DNA from: Arcobacter roscoffensis
Lineage (GTDB): Bacteria > Campylobacterota > Campylobacteria > Campylobacterales > Arcobacteraceae
Length of the DNA: 64,000 bases
Direction: 5' to 3'
Assembly (NCBI RefSeq): GCF_024267655.1
Contig: NZ_CP100595.1
Coordinates: 1,240,001-1,304,000, forward strand
A program made the position numbers and the translations under genes. How positions within the stretch are numbered: position 1 is the first letter of the stretch; every line of letters begins with the position of its first letter. A model generated the notes under the pieces. That model was not told the origin of the DNA. It searched no databases and saw only the letters and a list, made by a program, of their open reading frames with translations. Positions 19,240 through 26,481 of this stretch are shown piece by piece.

Positions 19240-20002
19240 TCAAGCAATAAACAAAGCAAGAGCACTTTACTACAATCTTTTTGCAAACTTTTTTGTAGCA
19301 TCTCCTGATACTACAACTTATTTAGAGTTAGTAAGACTAGTAAATGTACTAAAAGAAAATCCTTTAGAACCATCATCAGGAAAAGCCTTAGAGTCTATTT
19401 CTTCAAAGTTAGACCCAAGTTCAAATATTGCTTTATTACAAGAGTTTGATGAGTTGTTCCATAATCCAACAAGTGCAACTATTAGAACAACAGCTTCATT
19501 TTATGATGAGGGAATTGAATCAGGTAAAAAAAGAGTTGAAATGATTAATTTTGTTGCAAAAACAAAATTAAGAAGAGATGAAAAAAACTATTATGAGTAT
19601 GAAGACTCAATTGGATTTATTTTTTCATTAATGGCTCAATTAACTGATGAAATTTCTCAAGGTGAAAAAATATATGAAAATACTGTTCATTGTATTTTTG
19701 ATCAAATTCTAAATGAATTTATAGATGAAATAGGAAAAGAAATATATGAACATGAACATGGAAATATTTATAAAGATTTAATGATTGTTTTAAATTCTTT
19801 TGTAGAGTTTGAAAGACTTTATTTAGAAGTTTCAAAACCTGCACCTAAACCAAAACAAGCAAAAGAAGATGCTTCTTGTGCTGTGGAGGAAATATCAGAA
19901 GAAGAAAAGCAAAGAAGAGCTAGAAATAAAGCATTAAAGGCTTTAGGACCAAAAGAAGAAACACCAAAAGACATCCAATATGATGTTGAGGAAGATATCT
20001 AA
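19229..20002 (+). CDS. TorD/DmsD-family redox-enzyme maturation chaperone
   Basis: 257 residues from the ATG at 19229 (AAGGAA ten bases upstream); a longer in-frame start at 19202 has no ribosome-binding site. The all-helical body with ALYYNLFANFF, 'LLQEFDELFHNP' and 'TASFYDEG' resembles TorD-like chaperones that bind twin-arginine signal peptides and the apo-catalytic subunit of molybdo/tungsto-enzymes. The C-terminal 45 residues are a charged, flexible tail. It sits between the ferredoxin-like gene and fdhA and should serve FdhA. Confidence 0.78.
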   Translation: MQDNQAINKARALYYNLFANFFVASPDTTTYLELVRLVNVLKENPLEPSSGKALESISSKLDPSSNIALLQEFDELFHNPTSATIRTTASFYDEGIESGKKRVEMINFVAKTKLRRDEKNYYEYEDSIGFIFSLMAQLTDEISQGEKIYENTVHCIFDQILNEFIDEIGKEIYEHEHGNIYKDLMIVLNSFVEFERLYLEVSKPAPKPKQAKEDASCAVEEISEEEKQRRARNKALKALGPKEETPKDIQYDVEEDI

Positions 20003-20103
20003 AAGAGAATTTCTCTTTTAGGGATTTTATAAAGAAAGCTAAGCTTTTTTTATAAAGTCTCTAAAATAAAGAGTCTTTTAAAAACAATCAGGTTTTTAAA
20101 AGA
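20000..20103 (+). repeat. Run of three stem-loops in the fdh operon spacer
   Basis: Three hairpins follow one another between the chaperone gene and the TAT-target gene: 20000-20020 (TAAAAGAGAA / TTCTCTTTTA, overlapping the stop codon), about 20024-20060 (imperfect, TTTATAAA arms with an AAGCT/AGCTT core), and 20074-20103 (TCTTTTAAAAAC / GTTTTTAAAAGA, 6-base loop). None is followed by a long U-run. They could stabilise the downstream fdhA mRNA, be processing sites, or partly terminate transcription to set different levels for chaperone and enzyme. Confidence 0.5.
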
Positions 20104-20143
20104 TTACTTTTCAGGGGCTTATTTTTCTATAAGGAGGTCAGTC

Positions 20144-20356
20144 ATGGAACAAAGCAGAAGAGAATTCGCTAAGAAAACTGCAATTGTTACTGCTGGTGCT
20201 GCAGTTGCTGCGGGAACTAGTGTATTGGCTGCTACTGGTAATTCATCAGTTCAAGATGATACGAATAATGGTGTTGTAAAAGGGTCTTCTAGAAAGAAAG
20301 AGATTCTTTACAGAAAAACTGCAGCGTGGGAAGAATTCTACAAAGCAGCAAAATAA
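20144..20356 (+). CDS. Twin-arginine target small protein of formate dehydrogenase region
   Basis: 70 residues behind a strong ribosome-binding site (AAGGAGGT). It opens with a twin-arginine signal (SRREFAKKTAIV, then an alanine-rich stretch) and ends with a short mature part, KKEILYRKTAAWEEFYKAAK. This matches the family named 'formate dehydrogenase region TAT target', always found just upstream of fdhA. It is likely exported with, or bound to, the FdhAB complex as a small accessory subunit; no biochemical function is known to me. Confidence 0.85.
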   Translation: MEQSRREFAKKTAIVTAGAAVAAGTSVLAATGNSSVQDDTNNGVVKGSSRKKEILYRKTAAWEEFYKAAK

Positions 20357-20384
20357 CAATAATATAAAAGAGTAGGAGAGGCGT

Positions 20385-23216
20385 ATGTCAGCAAATACAT
20401 ATGAAACTCTAAATGCAAAAGTAGGTAGAAGGTCATTTATGAAAATGGCTGCAGTAGCTACTGCATTTGGTGTTACATCGTCTTTTGCAAGTACTACAGC
20501 AACAAGAAAAGCTACTGAGGAAGAGATTAAAAATCCATTCCCTGGTTCAAAGATGGTTAGATCTATCTGTACAGCTTGTTCAGTTGGTTGTGGTGTAGAA
20601 GCGGAAGTACAAAATGGTGTATGGGTAAGACAAGAAGTAGCTCAAGATCACCCTGTATCACTTGGAGGTCACTGTTGTAAAGGTGCCGATATGATTGATA
20701 TGGTTAGATCGGAAGTTAGAGTTAAACACCCAATGGTTAAAAGAGGTGGAAAATGGCAAAGAATTTCTTGGGATGAAGCATTAGACAATATCGCTAATAA
20801 GCTTGAATCTTTAAGACAAACAGATGGGCCAGATTCAACAATGTTTTTAGGATCAGCGAAATTTAATACTGAGCAATCATATTACTTTAGAAAATTCGCT
20901 GCAATGTTTGGAACTAATAATATAGATCACCAAGCTAGAATTTGACATAGCTCAACAGTTGCCGGGGTGGCAAACACATGGGGTTATGGTGCTATGACAA
21001 ATTCTTTAGGGGATATTCAAAACTCTAAGGCGATCATTATTTTTGGAGCAAATCCAGCGGTTAATCACCCAGTTGGTTTCCAGCACTTCTTAAAAGCAAA
21101 AGAGAGAAACAACGCAAAAATTATTGTTGTTGATCCAAGATTTACTAAAACTGCTGCAAAAGCAGATTTATATGCAGGTTTAAGACCTGGTACAGACATT
21201 CCATTTATGTATGGTATGTTAAATATTATTTTTGAAAACGGATGGCATGACGAAAACTTTATTAAAGATAGAGTTTACGGAATGGAAGACATTAAAAAAG
21301 AGGCTAAAAACTGGCCACTTGATAGAGTTGCTGATGTAACTGGTGTTGATGCTGATTTAATTATGCAAATCACTAAGTTATATGCTCAAAATTCTCCTGG
21401 TACATTAGTATGGGCTATGGGTTTAACGCAACACAATAATGGTTCTTCAAATACAAGAATTGCTCCAATCGTTCAATTAGCTCTTGGTAACATGGGTATT
21501 GAAGGTGGTGGAACAAACATCTTAAGAGGTCACGATAACGTTCAGGGTGCTACTGATATGTGTTGTTTATCACACACATTACCAGGATACTATGGATTAA
21601 GTGATGGTTCATGGAAATATTTCGCAAAAATGTGGAATGTTGATTATGAATGGTTAAAAGGAAGATTTAAAGCTCCTGAATGGATGAATAAAAAAGGTTT
21701 CACACTTGCTAGATGGTGGGCTGGAGTTCTTGGTGGTAATCCAGGAGAAGATGCTATTCATAATGCAGGTACAAACTTAAAAGCTTTATTTGTTATGGCA
21801 AATGGTATTACATCAACTGCACAACAAGTAAAAGTAAAAGAAGCCTTAGATAATTTAGATATCGCAGTATTTGTTGACCCATTTGTAAATGAGGGTGCAA
21901 TTATTACTGATAAGCAAGATGATGTTTATATCTTACCTGCTGCAACTCAATTTGAAACTAGTGGTTCTGTAACTGCTACAAATAGATCAGCACAGTGGAG
22001 AGATAAAATTATTGAGCCAATGTATGAGTCAAAAACTGACCACGACATTATGTTTGAATTAGCTAAAAGACTTGGATTCTATGATGAATTAACAGCAGGT
22101 ATGTTAGTTAGAGAGAATAAAAAAGAGTTTACTTGGCCTGAAGATTGTACAGATGAAATTGCTAGAACAATCAAAACAATTGGTTTAACTGGTTGGACGG
22201 CTGCAAGACTTAAAAAACATCAAAAGAACTGGCATATGTTCGATGAAGTATCTATGAGAGGATACGGAGAAATGGCTGGTGAGTACTATGGTTTACCATG
22301 GCCTTGTTGGACTGAGGATCATTGTGGATCTCCATTATTATACAACATTAACAGAAGTGTTAAAGATGGTGGTATGGGATTCAGAAATAGATTTGGACTT
22401 GAGCACGACGGTGAAGATTTATTAGCAGGAAAAGGTTCAGCACCTAAAAACTCTGTAAATAAAGATGGTTATCCTGAAATTACAAGAGATAACATTGAAG
22501 AAGTACTTAAGATTAAGTTAACAGATGAAGAGAAAAAGAAAATTGGTAAAAACTGGAAAGTTGATACTTCAAATATTATTGCTGAAAAATGTATGGAAAG
22601 AGGAATTGCTCCTTATGGAAATGCAAAAGCAAGAGCAAAAGTATGGACATTCGCAGACCCAATTCCTTTACATAGAGAGCCATTACACTCTCCAAGACAA
22701 GATTTAGTTGGAAAATACCCAACGTTTGCAGATAAGAAAGATCACTATAGAGTTGATACTAGATATATCTCTGAGCAAAATGCAGAAGAATGGGTTAAAG
22801 AATTCCCAATTAACTTAGTTACGGGAAGACTTGTAAATATGAATGGTGCTGGTATGGAAAATAGAGCATCTAAGTATTTAGCTAAATTAACTCCAGAAAT
22901 GTTCTGTGATATTAATCCAGACTTAGCTGGAAGACACGGTATTAGAGATGGTGCTATGATGTGGATTCATTCGCCAAACAATACTAAGATTAAAGTTAAA
23001 GCAAAATACAGCCACAGTGTAGCTGATGATAGAGTATTCTTGCCATTCCACTTCTCGGGTGTAATGCAAGGTGTAGATTTATCTCACAAATACCCTGAGG
23101 GAACACTACCATTTGCAATCGGTGATAATGCAAATATTGTAACTAACTATGGTTATGATATTGTTACGCAGATCCCTGAAACAAAAGGTGGTTTATGTAG
23201 AATTGAAAGAGCCTAG
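20385..23216 (+). CDS. fdhA: Formate dehydrogenase catalytic subunit, selenocysteine-containing (Sec187)
   Basis: 943 residues when the in-frame TGA at 20943-20945 is read as selenocysteine; otherwise two pieces (20385-20945 and 20967-23216) appear. The signal peptide is twin-arginine (GRRSFMKMAAVATAFG), so the enzyme is exported folded. The N-terminal [4Fe-4S] site uses Cys62, Cys65, Cys69 and Cys97 or Cys98. Sec187 is followed by His (U-H-S-S-T), as in other formate dehydrogenases, and ligates Mo or W. The C-terminal dinucleotide-binding domain has VTGRLVNMNGAGME. It oxidises formate to CO2 in the periplasm and passes electrons to FdhB and FdhC. Tungstate uptake genes nearby suggest a W-cofactor is possible. 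A SECIS-like hairpin follows the TGA. Confidence 0.97.
20959..20973 (+). promoter_or_regulatory. Candidate SECIS hairpin in fdhA
   Basis: Starting 13 bases after the TGA, TTGCC pairs with GGCAA around a GGGGT loop. Distance, small stem and a G-rich loop ending in U are what SelB-binding bacterial SECIS elements show in other formate dehydrogenase genes. Confidence 0.65.
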
Positions 23217-23225
23217 GAGAAGCAC

Positions 23226-23852
23226 ATGAGTAGTAATAATTTAAAAGTAGATTTCTCAAGTATGAGGTTTTACTGTGATGAAAACAGATGTATCCATTGT
23301 GATGGTTGTTCTGTTGCTTGTGCCGAAGCTCACGAATTACCAGTAGAAATTTCTAGAAGAAAAGTAATAACAGTAAATGAAGGTAAGCAAGGCGAAGAGT
23401 TCTCTATGTCTGTTGCTTGTATGCATTGTACTGATGCCCCTTGTGAGCAAGTTTGTCCAGTTGATTGTTTCTACATCAGAGAAGACGGAATTGTTTTACA
23501 TGATAAAGATAAGTGTATTGGATGTTCATATTGTCTATACGCTTGTCCTTTTGGAGCTCCTCAGTTCCCTAAAAATGGTGCATTTGGTACAAAGGGAGTT
23601 ATGGACAAATGTACTATGTGTGCAGGTGGTCCTGATGAAACAAACTCTGAGCACGAAAGACATTTATATGGACAAAACAGAATCTCAGAAGGTAAAGTTC
23701 CAGTTTGTGCAGCAATGTGTTCAACAAAAGCTTTACTAGTTGGTGATTCTGAATCTATCTCTAATATTTATAGAGAAAGAGTTCTATCTTTCGGGCACGG
23801 TGTTCAAACAGCTCCTAAACCGTACGGATGGGATAAAGCATATGGAAAATAA
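23226..23852 (+). CDS. fdhB: Formate dehydrogenase iron-sulfur subunit
   Basis: 208 residues with four cysteine clusters for [4Fe-4S] centres: CIHCDGCSVAC, CMHCTDAPCEQVCP, CIGCSYCLYACPFG and CTMC...CAAMC. It has no signal of its own and is expected to be exported with FdhA. It lies nine bases after fdhA and overlaps the start of fdhC by 11 bp. It relays electrons from FdhA to the membrane cytochrome. The protein is shorter than E. coli FdnH and lacks its C-terminal membrane helix. Confidence 0.95.
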   Translation: MSSNNLKVDFSSMRFYCDENRCIHCDGCSVACAEAHELPVEISRRKVITVNEGKQGEEFSMSVACMHCTDAPCEQVCPVDCFYIREDGIVLHDKDKCIGCSYCLYACPFGAPQFPKNGAFGTKGVMDKCTMCAGGPDETNSEHERHLYGQNRISEGKVPVCAAMCSTKALLVGDSESISNIYRERVLSFGHGVQTAPKPYGWDKAYGK

Positions 23853-24801
23853 GAGTTTTCTTAGCGAATATAAAGCCTATTTAATTATAGGCTTACTATT
23901 CGTAGTTCTTACTTATTGGTATTTTTGGTTAGCAACAATTGCGGATATAAACTATGTTTATAACTTCTTGTTGCAAATAGCACAGGGTAATTTTACTGGT
24001 CAAGTAATTCCATATGAGTCATTAACTAAATATGAACAAATGGAAGTTACATTATTTGGTCCAGAGTATGATGCAATCGCACCTGAAGTAGTTAGAGCAT
24101 TTGAAGAAAGACAACATTTACTGCCAATAGTTTTTACTGTGGAGTTTTTCTTATTTTTAACAATGTTCATTGTTGCAAAGGGTAGAAAGCAAGCTAAAAT
24201 TACAAGACATGATGACAAAGTACAAGTTTACTCTGTATTTCAAAGAATTGTAATTTTATTAAATATAGTTATTATGATGTATCTATTTATCACAGGTTTT
24301 TCAATTACATTTGGAAACTGGACAGGTGGTGGAGAGATTGCAAGATTTATGAGAGCAACGCATGAAATAGTTGGTGTTGGTTGGATTCCAGTTTGGTTAC
24401 TGATGACAATTATCGCATTTAAAGATCATAAATTTTTCATAAGACCAAGTGTTAAAATTTGGAATAAAATTTTCTTAAGAGGAAAATACAAGCATATGGA
24501 TAGAATTAACTACTATATGTATGCTGCATTTGGATCAAAACTAGTTATTAGTGGATTTATCATTTGGTGGATGTTCCCCGATGCTGCAAATCATGCTGAA
24601 ACTATTCAGTTCAAAAGATTTATTCTATTTATTCACTTTATGGGAAGTGCGATTATTTCGTTCTTTACATTTGAAACAGTATATTCATACTTTGTATCTG
24701 TAAAAGGATACATCCCTGGAGTAATCACAGGAAAATTACCAGTTGAGTATCTAGAGCAGTTAAGACCTGATGTTCTAGAAGAAGAGAATTTAAGAAAATA
24801 G
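23842..24801 (+). CDS. fdhC: Formate dehydrogenase cytochrome b subunit
   Basis: 319 residues from the ATG at 23842, which overlaps the fdhB stop; an upstream in-frame start at 23740 lies inside fdhB and is unlikely. Several strongly hydrophobic helices are visible, including LIIGLLFVVLTYWYFWL and FIIWWMFP. Histidines within helices (RATHEIVGVGW, LFIHFMGSA) are suitable haem b ligands. It anchors FdhAB in the membrane and reduces menaquinone. It is the last gene of the operon, followed directly by a terminator. Confidence 0.92.
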   Translation: MENKSFLSEYKAYLIIGLLFVVLTYWYFWLATIADINYVYNFLLQIAQGNFTGQVIPYESLTKYEQMEVTLFGPEYDAIAPEVVRAFEERQHLLPIVFTVEFFLFLTMFIVAKGRKQAKITRHDDKVQVYSVFQRIVILLNIVIMMYLFITGFSITFGNWTGGGEIARFMRATHEIVGVGWIPVWLLMTIIAFKDHKFFIRPSVKIWNKIFLRGKYKHMDRINYYMYAAFGSKLVISGFIIWWMFPDAANHAETIQFKRFILFIHFMGSAIISFFTFETVYSYFVSVKGYIPGVITGKLPVEYLEQLRPDVLEEENLRK

Positions 24802-24845
24802 AAAAGCTATCATGTTTCCCCTTTGGGAAACTGATTTGCTTTTTC
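24801..24845 (+). terminator. Terminator of the fdh operon
   Basis: An inner GTTTCCC / GGGAAAC stem (24814-24831) sits inside an outer GAAAAGC / GCTTTTTC stem, and the 3' arm supplies the T-run. It begins at the last base of the fdhC stop codon and separates fdhABC from the fdhD unit. Confidence 0.75.
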
Positions 24846-24858
24846 TATTTATTTACTA

Positions 24859-24877
24859 ATATGCAAAACTAGCATAT
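24859..24877. promoter_or_regulatory. Candidate ModE-like operator 1
   Basis: Inverted repeat ATATGC-AAAACTA-GCATAT, with flanking A and T extending the symmetry to 7 bp per arm. It is one of three near-identical sites and lies 55-73 bp upstream of fdhD, on the upstream side of a -10-like TATTAT. Confidence 0.6.
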
Positions 24878-24883
24878 TAGAAT

Positions 24884-24898
24884 TTTGATATTATCAAA
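24884..24898. promoter_or_regulatory. Promoter-proximal palindrome between operators
   Basis: A perfect 15-bp palindrome TTTGATA-T-TATCAAA lies between the two ATATGC repeats and shares its last base with the second. It contains TATTAT (24889-24894), a plausible -10 box. It resembles an FNR site (TTGAT-N4-ATCAA) but has only three central bases, so FNR binding is doubtful. Confidence 0.35.
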
Positions 24899-24916
24899 TA
24901 TGCAAACTTAGCATAT
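24898..24916. promoter_or_regulatory. Candidate ModE-like operator 2
   Basis: Inverted repeat ATATGC-AAACTTA-GCATAT, again with matching A/T flanks, 39 bp centre-to-centre from the first copy and 16 bp before the fdhD start. If the -10 is TATTAT at 24889-24894, this site covers the transcription start, a repressor position. Confidence 0.6.
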
Positions 24917-24931
24917 TAAGAGAGAAGAGAT

Positions 24932-25720
24932 ATGGACAACACTAAATATTTAAAAACAGTAGTAATAGACAAACTTATAGAAAATGAAGCAACTGAAATC
25001 GAAGATGTGACGATTGATGAGTCACGATTAAACTTATATTTAAATGGAGAAAAAACCATATCAATGATGACAATTCCAAAAGATCAAGATGCACACGCCA
25101 TTGGCTTCTTGATGAGTGAGAATGTAATTTCTTCTATTGATGATATTGAAGATATAAAAATAAGTGAAGAGGGATTAAGAGTTGATGTAAAAGCGAAAAT
25201 CAATGAAGAATCACTTCAAAATTTATATAAAGAAAAAACACTTACTTCTGGTTGCGGTGGGGGAGTTACAGGTACAGAAGCTACTGAGCTTGTAATTCCT
25301 TTTAATCAAACGGCATTTAAAATTAAACCCCAAACAATTTCAGATGAAATTAGAATATTTTACAGAGAAAGTGAACTATATAATCTAACAGGTTGTGTTC
25401 ATAAAGCAATGATTTACTTACTTGATGGAACAACAGTAACAGCAGAAGATATAGGAAGACACAATGCAATTGATAAAGCAATTGGTAAGTGTAAATTACA
25501 AAAACTTGACACTATAAAGTCAGTTTTATTTGTATCTGGAAGATTAAGTTCAGAGATGGTTACAAAAGCAGTAATGCACAGAATTCCTATAATTGTTTCA
25601 AGAACAGCACCTACTTATCTTGGTGTTCAAACAGCACATAAACATGGAATAACACTTATTGGTTTTGCAAGGGGTAAAAAGATGAATCTTTATACTCACC
25701 AAGGAAGAATTGATGTCTAG
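24932..25720 (+). CDS. fdhD: FdhD, sulfurtransferase for formate dehydrogenase
   Basis: 262 residues. FdhD carries sulfur from a cysteine desulfurase to the Mo/W cofactor of formate dehydrogenase. Family marks are HAIGFLMSENVI, 'TSGCGGGVTG', 'TGCVHKAMI', 'AEDIGRHNAIDKAIG' and 'SGRLSSEMVTKA'. Cys108 in SGCGGG matches the first cysteine of the E. coli CxxC pair; the second is a glycine here. The gene starts a separate unit after the fdh terminator, under the two ATATGC-type operators. It overlaps the next gene by 8 bp. Confidence 0.95.
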   Translation: MDNTKYLKTVVIDKLIENEATEIEDVTIDESRLNLYLNGEKTISMMTIPKDQDAHAIGFLMSENVISSIDDIEDIKISEEGLRVDVKAKINEESLQNLYKEKTLTSGCGGGVTGTEATELVIPFNQTAFKIKPQTISDEIRIFYRESELYNLTGCVHKAMIYLLDGTTVTAEDIGRHNAIDKAIGKCKLQKLDTIKSVLFVSGRLSSEMVTKAVMHRIPIIVSRTAPTYLGVQTAHKHGITLIGFARGKKMNLYTHQGRIDV

Positions 25721-26114
25721 TTTAGATGAAGTTCAAAAAGAACTTTTATTTACAAATTTAGATGAAGAAGGAAAACTATCTTGTCTAAAGGCTTTTAAGG
25801 TTGCAAGACTTATTGGAAAGCATCCAAAACAAATGGCAAAAATTACAAATGAGTATGGTGTTAAAATCACTAACTGTGAGTTAGGTGTTTTTGGGAAACT
25901 GAGATTTGAAAGTTCTAGTGATAAGGTTTACAATAGATTACAAGAGAATTACATGGGGCATAAAAGATTAGAGTGTAAAGTTTTATGGGATGAAGCACAA
26001 AAATCAACACTTAATACTGTGGGCTCAACTGTAAAAAATTCTGATATTCAAGTAACTCATTGTCAGCTAGGAATATTTAGAGAAAGAAGAGGAAACCATG
26101 GAAGTAAAAGTTAA
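25713..26114 (+). CDS. Uncharacterised four-cysteine, internally duplicated protein
   Basis: 133 residues from the ATG at 25713 (AAGGAAG six bases upstream); a TTG one codon earlier is less likely. I know no function. The protein is two copies of one motif. The first runs from Cys24 (LSCLKAFKVARLIG) to Cys55 (VKITNCELGVFG); the second from Cys88 (LECKVLWDEAQ) to Cys117 (IQVTHCQLGIF). Each half ends in 'CxLGxF'. A paralogue at 56604-57020 keeps all four cysteines and this architecture. The gene overlaps fdhD by 8 bp and the ModE-like gene by 17 bp, so it is tightly tied to Mo/W-cofactor genes. Metal, sulfur or oxyanion binding by the paired cysteines is a reasonable inference only. Confidence 0.75.
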   Translation: MSSLDEVQKELLFTNLDEEGKLSCLKAFKVARLIGKHPKQMAKITNEYGVKITNCELGVFGKLRFESSSDKVYNRLQENYMGHKRLECKVLWDEAQKSTLNTVGSTVKNSDIQVTHCQLGIFRERRGNHGSKS

Positions 26115-26481
26115 AGTTTGGATTGATGATGACGAAAACAACTTGGTTTTTGGTGGTGGTAAAACAGAAGTTTTAAAATATATAGATCAAACTGGTTCTA
26201 TTTCTAAAGCAGCTAAAATCGTAGGTATGAACTATAAAAAAGCATGGACTCATATAAAAATACTTGAAGAGCATATAGAAGATGAACTTGTACATACTAA
26301 AAAAGGTAGGGGTGAGGATAGTGGAAGTTCTCTTACTCCAAAAGCAAGGGAAATTGTTGATACTTATGAAATTCTACAAGAAGATATAAAAGAGTATGCA
26401 AAAAAAAGATTTGATGAGCTGTTTTTGAAAGATAATAAAGAGATTATAAAAGTAAAAGGTGAATGTTGTGATAAAGCTTAA
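26098..26481 (+). CDS. ModE-like molybdate/tungstate-responsive regulator, DNA-binding domain only
   Basis: 127 residues forming a winged helix of the ModE N-terminal type: VLKYIDQTGSISKAAKIVGMNYKKAWTHIK is the helix-turn-helix region (about 24-53), and a basic wing GRGEDSGSSLTP follows. E. coli ModE is about 260 residues with two C-terminal Mop domains for molybdate; these are absent, as in the Campylobacter ModE-like protein. It overlaps the genes on both sides. Three ATATGC-N7-GCATAT sites in this unit are likely its targets, implying autoregulation. The last residues (GECCDKA) carry two adjacent cysteines. Confidence 0.88.
   Translation: MEVKVKVWIDDDENNLVFGGGKTEVLKYIDQTGSISKAAKIVGMNYKKAWTHIKILEEHIEDELVHTKKGRGEDSGSSLTPKAREIVDTYEILQEDIKEYAKKRFDELFLKDNKEIIKVKGECCDKA

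Noticed and set aside
20967-23216. Second formate dehydrogenase gene or frameshifted pseudogene
   Set aside because: It is in the same frame as 20385-20945 and separated only by a TGA at the Sec position with a SECIS-like hairpin; one selenoprotein gene explains it.
23377-23739. Extra coding region inside fdhB in another frame
   Set aside because: It fully overlaps the well-supported fdhB frame, and its hydrophobic sequence has no recognisable features.
24884-24898. FNR-type site upstream of fdhD
   Set aside because: The palindrome has TTGAT-N3-ATCAA; FNR and related proteins need four central bases, so I kept it only as an unnamed palindrome.
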